Of a stretch of DNA of 64,000 nucleotides, positions 58,267 through 64,000 are shown one piece after another. A program made the position numbers and the translations under genes. The notes beneath the pieces were generated by a model that had not been told where the DNA came from, ran no database searches, and worked only from the letters and a program-made list of their open reading frames with translations. Numbering within the stretch: the stretch's first letter is position 1; every line of letters begins with the position of its first letter. Source of the stretch: a bacterium (GTDB lineage: Bacteria > SZUA-79 > Acidulodesulfobacterales > Acidulodesulfobacteraceae); NCBI GenBank assembly GCA_021831025.1, contig JAKBNN010000084.1, forward strand, positions 1 through 64,000, in the 5' to 3' direction.

Positions 58267-58800
58267 ATACAAAAAAATACTAAGACAGATATTAACGAAG
58301 GCATCAGGGCAAAAGAAGTCAGGGTTATAGACGAAGAAGGCAAGCAGGTTGGGATAATGTCTTTATTTGCCGCTATTAAACTTGCAACGGAAAAGTCTTT
58401 AGACCTGGTTGAAATATCCAAAGATGCCGCGCCTCCTGTTTGCAGGATAATGGATTACGGCAAATTTAGATACGAGCAAAACAAAAAACTTCAGGAAGCC
58501 AAGAAAAAACAGGTTGTTATCCACATAAAAGAGGTTAAGTTTAGACCTAATACCGATGAGCATGATTACAGGTTTAAACTAAAAAATATAATTAACTTTC
58601 TTAAAGAAGGAAACAAAGTAAAGTTAGCCGTTACATTTAAAGGCAGAGAACTTGTGCATACCGATTTAGGAATTAAGGTAATATTAAGGGTCATAGAAGA
58701 TATTAAAGAATTCGGCATCCCCGAATTCCCGATTAAGCCGGATGTTAAAAGAACATTTAGCACGGTAATCGTTCCGGTTAAAGCAAAAAAGGCGCAATAA
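58267..58800 (+). CDS. infC: Translation initiation factor IF-3, non-canonical start (ATA at 58267 or ATT at 58261)
   Basis: In-frame upstream extension TDINEGIRAKEVRVIDEEGKQVGI precedes the ORF-track Met at 58357; VEISKDAAPPVCRIMDYGKFRYEQNKK; AAAGGAGAG at 58252-58260. Confidence 0.88.
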   Translation: MQKNTKTDINEGIRAKEVRVIDEEGKQVGIMSLFAAIKLATEKSLDLVEISKDAAPPVCRIMDYGKFRYEQNKKLQEAKKKQVVIHIKEVKFRPNTDEHDYRFKLKNIINFLKEGNKVKLAVTFKGRELVHTDLGIKVILRVIEDIKEFGIPEFPIKPDVKRTFSTVIVPVKAKKAQ

Positions 58801-58882
58801 GCCTGTTTATCACAAAATATATTATTATAAAGCGTAGCAAACTATACAGTTATCGTTATTTATTATTTTAAGGGGTTCTAAA

Positions 58883-59086
58883 ATGGCTAAAATAAAGATT
58901 AAGACCAACAGGGGAGCAAAGAAGAGGTTTAAGATTACGGCTAACGGAAAGGTGGTTCATTATAAGGCGAACAAAAGTCATATATTAACCTCAAAGGCTC
59001 GGAAAAGAAAGAATAAACTTAAGAAAAGCGTCGTCGTTAATTCGGCTGACGCTATGAATATCAAAAGGCTTGTTCCTTATTTATAA
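58883..59086 (+). CDS. rpmI: 50S ribosomal protein L35
   Basis: KIKTNRGAKKRFKITANGKVVHYKANKSHILTSKARKRK. Confidence 0.97.
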   Translation: MAKIKIKTNRGAKKRFKITANGKVVHYKANKSHILTSKARKRKNKLKKSVVVNSADAMNIKRLVPYL

Positions 59087-59103
59087 TAAAAAGGAGTTAA
59101 ATA

Positions 59104-59454
59104 ATGTCAAGGGTAAAAAGAGGGATTTTAACAAAAAAAAGGCATAAAAAGGTTTTAAAGCTTGCAAAAGGTTATTACGGTGCAAGAAGCAGGCTTTTTA
59201 AATCGGCGCAGGAAACTGTCTTAAAGGGGCTTAATTACGCTTATAGAGATAGAAAAGTCAAAAAAAGGCAGTTCAGAGGGCTATGGATAGTTAGGATTAA
59301 CGCCGCATGCAGGGCAAACGATATATCTTATTCAAAATTTATTAATGCGCTTAATAAGAAAGGGATTAATTTAAACAGAAAGATTTTGGCTGAAATTGCG
59401 TTAACCGATCCGGCCGCGTTTTCCGGTTTGGTTAAAGAAATAACATCCAATTAA
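59104..59454 (+). CDS. rplT: 50S ribosomal protein L20
   Basis: [49 protein letters not shown]. Confidence 0.98.
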   Translation: MSRVKRGILTKKRHKKVLKLAKGYYGARSRLFKSAQETVLKGLNYAYRDRKVKKRQFRGLWIVRINAACRANDISYSKFINALNKKGINLNRKILAEIALTDPAAFSGLVKEITSN

Positions 59455-59519
59455 AATTTTTAAAACCCTATTAAATTTAACCCTGATTAGACTTTAATAA
59501 ACGAGGGACTTAATAATAA

Positions 59520-59825
59520 ATGTCTTTAACTAAATCCGACTTAACGAATAAGATTCGCAGTAAGGTTGGCTTGACCTCCGCCGAATCTTTAACCTATGTA
59601 AACTCTTTTTTTGATTTTATAAAATCGGAATCGGAAATAGACGGACAGGTTAAATTAACCGGTTTTGGAAGTTTTCTCATTAAAGAAAAAAAGCGAAGAA
59701 AGGGACGGAATCCACAAACAGGCGAACCTATTTATATCAGCGAAAGAAAGGTGCTAAAGTTTAAGTCCTCGGTCATCTTAAAATCGAAAATAAATAAAAA
59801 ATATAAAAATGGATCCGGTAGATGA
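59520..59825 (+). CDS. ihfA: Integration host factor/HU-family DNA-binding protein (IhfA-like)
   Basis: GFGSFLIKEKKRRKGRNPQTGEPIYISERKVLKFKSS. Confidence 0.9.
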   Translation: MSLTKSDLTNKIRSKVGLTSAESLTYVNSFFDFIKSESEIDGQVKLTGFGSFLIKEKKRRKGRNPQTGEPIYISERKVLKFKSSVILKSKINKKYKNGSGR

Positions 59826-60141
59826 GAAGCTTTATTATAAAATCGGGGAAGTTGCAAAAATAATAGAAATTGAGCCTTATGTCATAAGATACTGGGAAAC
59901 AGAATTCAATTTCTTAAAGCCGTATAAATCTAAAAGTTCCCACAGGCTTTATTTAAAATCCGATATCGATAAGCTTTTGCTGATAAAGGATTATTTGTAT
60001 AATAAAAAATTTACGATAGAAGGGGCAAAAAAAGCGATAAAGGCAAAATCATCTCAAAAAGACGATAATATCAAGCTTATAAAAAATATTCATAATGAAC
60101 TTAATTCTGTTAAGTCCCTTTTGTTATCGAGAAAAAAATAG
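59809..60141 (+). CDS. MerR-family transcriptional regulator
   Basis: YYKIGEVAKIIEIEPYVIRYWETEFNFLKPYKSKSSHRLYLKSDIDKLLLIKDYL. Confidence 0.92.
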   Translation: MDPVDEKLYYKIGEVAKIIEIEPYVIRYWETEFNFLKPYKSKSSHRLYLKSDIDKLLLIKDYLYNKKFTIEGAKKAIKAKSSQKDDNIKLIKNIHNELNSVKSLLLSRKK

Positions 60142-60143
60142 TA

Positions 60144-60953
60144 ATGAATATTCTTCTTTCAAATGATGACGGGGTTTACGCAACAGGTATAAATATTTTA
60201 TTTGAAGAGCTTAAAAAGTTTGCCGATGTCGTAATTGTCGCTCCCGATAGAGAAAGAAGCGCAAGTTCCCATTCTTTAACCATCGATAGGCCGTTAAGGG
60301 TCAATGAAATCAAACCGGACATATTTTCGGTTGACGGCACGCCCACGGATGCCGTTAATATTGCCGTTCATTCCATTTTAAAGTCCAAGCCCGATTTAAT
60401 CATATCCGGTATAAATTATGGCGGTAATATTTGCGACGATGTCATTTACTCCGGAACCGTGTCCGCGGCAATGGAGGGAGCTATTATGGGAATAAAGTCG
60501 ATAGCCGTTTCATTGGTTGTAAATAAGGGCGGCGGGTATCTGCCGAAAGACCCCTCTCTCGAAGACAATCTTGAATTATCGTTCCAAAAGGCGGCAGAAT
60601 TTGTTTCCAATCTTGCCTCCGCCGTTCATAAGCATTCTTTACCCGAATATACCCTGCTCAATGTAAATATCCCTCAAACGGTAATAAATAAACAAAACAG
60701 CTTCGAATATCTTGTTACGAGGCAGGGGAAGCGTTATTTCGAGGACTTTGTCGTCGAAAAGATAGACCCCCGCGGAAGAAAATATTACTGGATTTGGGGT
60801 AAAAATATCAGGTTCGAAGATGTGGAGGGAAGCGATTACGAGGCCGTTCATAAGGGGCTTATCTCCGTTACGCCCATACACCTCGATATGACAAATTATA
60901 AAGCAATGGAAAGATTAAAAAATATCGATTTTCTTTATAATATTAAATCCTGA
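60144..60953 (+). CDS. surE: 5'/3'-nucleotidase SurE
   Basis: ILLSNDDGVYATGINIL, VVIVAPDRERSASSHSLTIDRPLRV, SGINYGGNICDDVIYSGTVSAAMEG. Confidence 0.97.
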   Translation: MNILLSNDDGVYATGINILFEELKKFADVVIVAPDRERSASSHSLTIDRPLRVNEIKPDIFSVDGTPTDAVNIAVHSILKSKPDLIISGINYGGNICDDVIYSGTVSAAMEGAIMGIKSIAVSLVVNKGGGYLPKDPSLEDNLELSFQKAAEFVSNLASAVHKHSLPEYTLLNVNIPQTVINKQNSFEYLVTRQGKRYFEDFVVEKIDPRGRKYYWIWGKNIRFEDVEGSDYEAVHKGLISVTPIHLDMTNYKAMERLKNIDFLYNIKS

Positions 60954-61005
60954 ACTTAAAAGAGGGCTTAATGAATCTTATTGCCGGATTTGAGGGCATA
61001 ACTTT

Positions 61006-61650
61006 ATGGTAAATTTTAAAAACTCCGCAGACGGGACTGTCGAGCAGGCTCTTGTTTCGAAAGGAGTTACCGATAAAAATGTGCTCTATGCGCTAAGAAT
61101 CGTTCCGAGAGAAAAGTTTGTCGAGGAACCTTTAAAAGAATTAAGTTATACCGGCGCGCCGCTTCCCATAGGCCATAATCAAACAATATCCGGCATTTAC
61201 ACCGTCGCTTTAATGACGCAGTCTCTTTGTTTAAATAAAAGCCACAAAATTCTTGAAATAGGAACCGGTTCGGGCTATCAGGCGGCTATTTTGTCCACGC
61301 TTTGCACGAGTGTTTTTACTATAGAACGGATAAGGGATCTGTCTTTAAAGGCGAGAGATATTCTTGGAAAACTTAACATTCATAATGTGACATTTATTAT
61401 CGGAGACGGAACTATCGGGTTTAAGGAATATGCCCCTTACGATAGAATCATTGTTACGGCCTGTTCTCCCGATGTTCCCGAGGCGCTTTTCGCCCAGTTA
61501 AGCGAGGGCGGCATAATGGTTATACCCCTTGAAATGAGCGGTTCACAAAATATCTTTGTAATAGAAAAAAAAAATGGTAAAATGTATTCTAATAATATTG
61601 CCCCTGCAAATTTTGTTAGACTTATAGGCAAGAACGGTTTTAAATCCTGA
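61006..61650 (+). CDS. pcm: Protein-L-isoaspartate O-methyltransferase
   Basis: ALRIVPREKFVEE, LPIGHNQTISGIYTVALMTQ, ILEIGTGSGYQAAILSTL. Confidence 0.96.
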   Translation: MVNFKNSADGTVEQALVSKGVTDKNVLYALRIVPREKFVEEPLKELSYTGAPLPIGHNQTISGIYTVALMTQSLCLNKSHKILEIGTGSGYQAAILSTLCTSVFTIERIRDLSLKARDILGKLNIHNVTFIIGDGTIGFKEYAPYDRIIVTACSPDVPEALFAQLSEGGIMVIPLEMSGSQNIFVIEKKNGKMYSNNIAPANFVRLIGKNGFKS

Positions 61651-61727
61651 GCGGTCTTCCATATAAGGTTTTCTTTATTATATTTGTATTATTATAAATA
61701 ATTATAATCTTTTATCTTATATTTATA

Positions 61728-62648
61728 ATGCCAAGAACAAAAATTAATAAAGATTTCGATGCGCCTGAAGTTTTAGCAAACCGCGAAAAAGTCTCCATCC
61801 CCCCGTCGTACGATAATGTTATATCCCGTCAATACTTAAAATATCTTAAAAAAAATCCTCTTTTAACAAAGGAAGAGGAGTATAACCTCGCCTTAAAAGT
61901 TCAGGAAGGAGATAAAGAAGCCAGAGACTTAATGATTAAATCCAACCTTGGGCTTGTTATCAATGTGGCAAAAAGATTTCTCGGGAGAGGGCTTTCGTTC
62001 GACGATTTGATTATGGAAGGAAATATCGGACTTATGAAGGCCGTAGATAAATTTATTCCTAAAAAAGGCTTCAGATTCTCAACCTATGCTATATGGTGGA
62101 TAAGGCAGTCTATCGAAAGGGGCATCTTAAATTCAGGCAGGCTTATAAGGCTTCCTATACACATTTCCGAAAACCTTTTTAAATATTCGAGGGCGGCGAA
62201 AGAGATGACGGGCGAACTGGAAAGAGAGCCGAATATCGACGAAATTGCAAAACACATGGGAATAGAGGAGAAAAAACTCGAAAAAATTTTGGGTTTTATC
62301 GGCAATGTTTATTCCTTGGATACTTCCTTTCCGCAAAATCAAAATCAGGACGGCGAACAAAATTTAGCCCTTGCAAATGTTATAAAAGAAGACGAGGAAG
62401 GCACATCCTCTTTTAATATGCTCGATAAAATAGAAACATTAAAACTCTTAAACAAATGGCTTTTCATGCTTGGCGATATAGAAAGAAAGGTTATAATATT
62501 AAGATACGGGCTTAACTATGAAAAGCCGAGAACGCTTAACGAGATAGGGTTAATTTTTAATCTCACCAAAGAGCGCATCAGGCAGATAGAGGTTAAGGCA
62601 TTGAAAAAACTTAAAAAAATGGCAGAGGAAGCAGGTATGGAGGGGTAA
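61728..62648 (+). CDS. rpoS: RpoS/RpoH-group RNA polymerase sigma factor, RpoS-like by synteny
   Basis: DLIMEGNIGLMKAVDKFIPKKGFRFSTYAIWWIRQSIERGILN, RYGLNYEKPRTLNEIGLIFNLTKERIRQIEVKALKKLKK. Confidence 0.88.
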   Translation: MPRTKINKDFDAPEVLANREKVSIPPSYDNVISRQYLKYLKKNPLLTKEEEYNLALKVQEGDKEARDLMIKSNLGLVINVAKRFLGRGLSFDDLIMEGNIGLMKAVDKFIPKKGFRFSTYAIWWIRQSIERGILNSGRLIRLPIHISENLFKYSRAAKEMTGELEREPNIDEIAKHMGIEEKKLEKILGFIGNVYSLDTSFPQNQNQDGEQNLALANVIKEDEEGTSSFNMLDKIETLKLLNKWLFMLGDIERKVIILRYGLNYEKPRTLNEIGLIFNLTKERIRQIEVKALKKLKKMAEEAGMEG

Positions 62649-64000
62649 TGCTGAGAACTAACCCCGAGGAAACAGAGGAAACAGAGGAAACCCAAAAAAT
62701 TATTAACGCTATATCGAAATACGAAAAAATCTCTTCAAACTTAATCCGCATTATCCAAACCCATATATCACGCGTTTTTATAACGCCAAAATTTGTCTAT
62801 AAGCAAAAAAAAACCGTTAATTTTGGATTTGTCGATTATTCGTCCTTAGAAAAAAGAAGATTTTTTGCAAGGCGCGAGCTTTCTTTAAACAGAAGGGCTT
62901 GCTCAGGCATTTATATAGATTTGCAGGAATTAAGGCAAAATAGGGGCGGTTATTTTATCGGCTTTCAAGGCGGGATATTAAAAGATATTTTTGTAAGAAT
63001 GAGATATGCGGCGGACGAAAGGTTTTTAAATAATATATTGGATTCGTTTAATAAAAATGGCGTTAAAAATTATATATTTAATAAAAATAAATTAGATGTT
63101 TTAAAAAAGGTTGCCAAAAGAATTTATCTATTTCATAAAAACGCAAACTCTTCAAAAAGGATAAGCGGTTTTGGTAAAGCAGAGGTTTATACGGAGAACT
63201 GGGACGATAACTTTTTAGCCGTAAGGAAACTTCTTAATAGTTTTAAAGACGATATAAAAGGACAGGTAAATATAAAAAGTTTTTTTGATATTTTGAACTA
63301 TATGGAAAAGTTTTACAATGAGTTTTTGCAATCGGTAATGTTTAACGAGTTTGTTAATTTAAGAATCAAAAACGGCTTTATTAGAGACCTTCACGGCGAC
63401 TTAAGAATGGAGCATATTGCCGTCATCGGCAGGGAAAGGATTAAAGGCGTATGTTTAATGGACTGCGTGGAGTTTAACGAGAAGTTTAGAAATCAGGATT
63501 TATATTTAGATACCGCATTCTTGCTTATGGATTTCGAGTTTCACGGTTTTTTTTACGAATCCGCCGAATTCTTTGATTATTATAAGGGATTTTTTAACTA
63601 TAAAAAAGATATAGAAAAGTATGAAAAATACGAACCTTTTATAATCCCTTTTTTTAAGGCATACAGGTCTGTCGTAAGAACCAAAATCGACCTTCTTTCA
63701 GGCAGGACATGCGGAGGACTGAAACATTTAAATTTAGCCCTGTTTTATATCGAGTTTTTTAAAAAACCGGTTGTTATTCTTAATATCGGTTTGTCAGGCA
63801 GCGGAAAGACTAACCTTTCCGATTTGCTGGCAAGCTATTTTTATGCCAAAAACATAAAGTCGGATAGATTAAGACAGGAAATGTTCGGTTTTACGGATAA
63901 AATATTCAAATACGGCAGGAAGGCAAGCGAAACGGTTTATGACAATATGTTTCAGGAGGGGGCACAGCGGTTTAACGAGGGTAAAAGCGTAATATTCGAT
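62648..64000 (+). CDS. APH-like + AAA P-loop kinase fusion (COG2187/COG0645-like), truncated by the window end
   Basis: Hand translation from ATG overlapping the rpoS stop (TAATG): ...RDLHGDLRMEHIAV...CLMDCVEFNEKFR...VILNIGLSGSGKTNLSDLLAS...; open through base 64000; not in ORF track. Confidence 0.85.
   Translation, partial: MLRTNPEETEETEETQKIINAISKYEKISSNLIRIIQTHISRVFITPKFVYKQKKTVNFGFVDYSSLEKRRFFARRELSLNRRACSGIYIDLQELRQNRGGYFIGFQGGILKDIFVRMRYAADERFLNNILDSFNKNGVKNYIFNKNKLDVLKKVAKRIYLFHKNANSSKRISGFGKAEVYTENWDDNFLAVRKLLNSFKDDIKGQVNIKSFFDILNYMEKFYNEFLQSVMFNEFVNLRIKNGFIRDLHGDLRMEHIAVIGRERIKGVCLMDCVEFNEKFRNQDLYLDTAFLLMDFEFHGFFYESAEFFDYYKGFFNYKKDIEKYEKYEPFIIPFFKAYRSVVRTKIDLLSGRTCGGLKHLNLALFYIEFFKKPVVILNIGLSGSGKTNLSDLLASYFYAKNIKSDRLRQEMFGFTDKIFKYGRKASETVYDNMFQEGAQRFNEGKSVIFD

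Overview
AT-rich, densely coded bacterial chromosome segment. Gene content and order (surE-pcm-rpoS, infC-rpmI-rplT-ihfA-merR, queA-tgt-yajC-secDF-recJ, tmk-holB-ricT-metG-tatD, recA-pilT-recX-alaS) suggest a Gram-negative, deltaproteobacteria-like lineage; this placement is inference. Almost all ORFs are housekeeping: DNA replication and repair, purine synthesis, translation, Sec/Tat export, cell shape, type IV pili and stress regulation. I saw no rRNA, tRNA, CRISPR array, prophage or intact transposase. The least ordinary signals are non-coding. (1) A roughly 166-bp MITE-like element family has terminal inverted repeats and an internal 29-30 bp perfect inverted repeat; there are four copies plus one remnant, in two TIR subfamilies. 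(2) A GC-rich, hairpin-rich block of about 250 bp between mrdA and rodA resembles an IS200/IS605-type right end or omega-RNA without a tnpB. (3) A perfect 44-bp palindrome lies inside the transmembrane segment of a rodZ-like gene. (4) Short tandem duplications recur at gene starts. (5) infC has a non-canonical start (ATA or ATT). (6) A TatD-radical SAM fusion, a CinA with a degenerate N-terminal motif and a cysteine-less glutaredoxin-like ORF are also present. The final CDS (62648 to the window end) is truncated by the window and absent from the ORF track; I translated it by hand.
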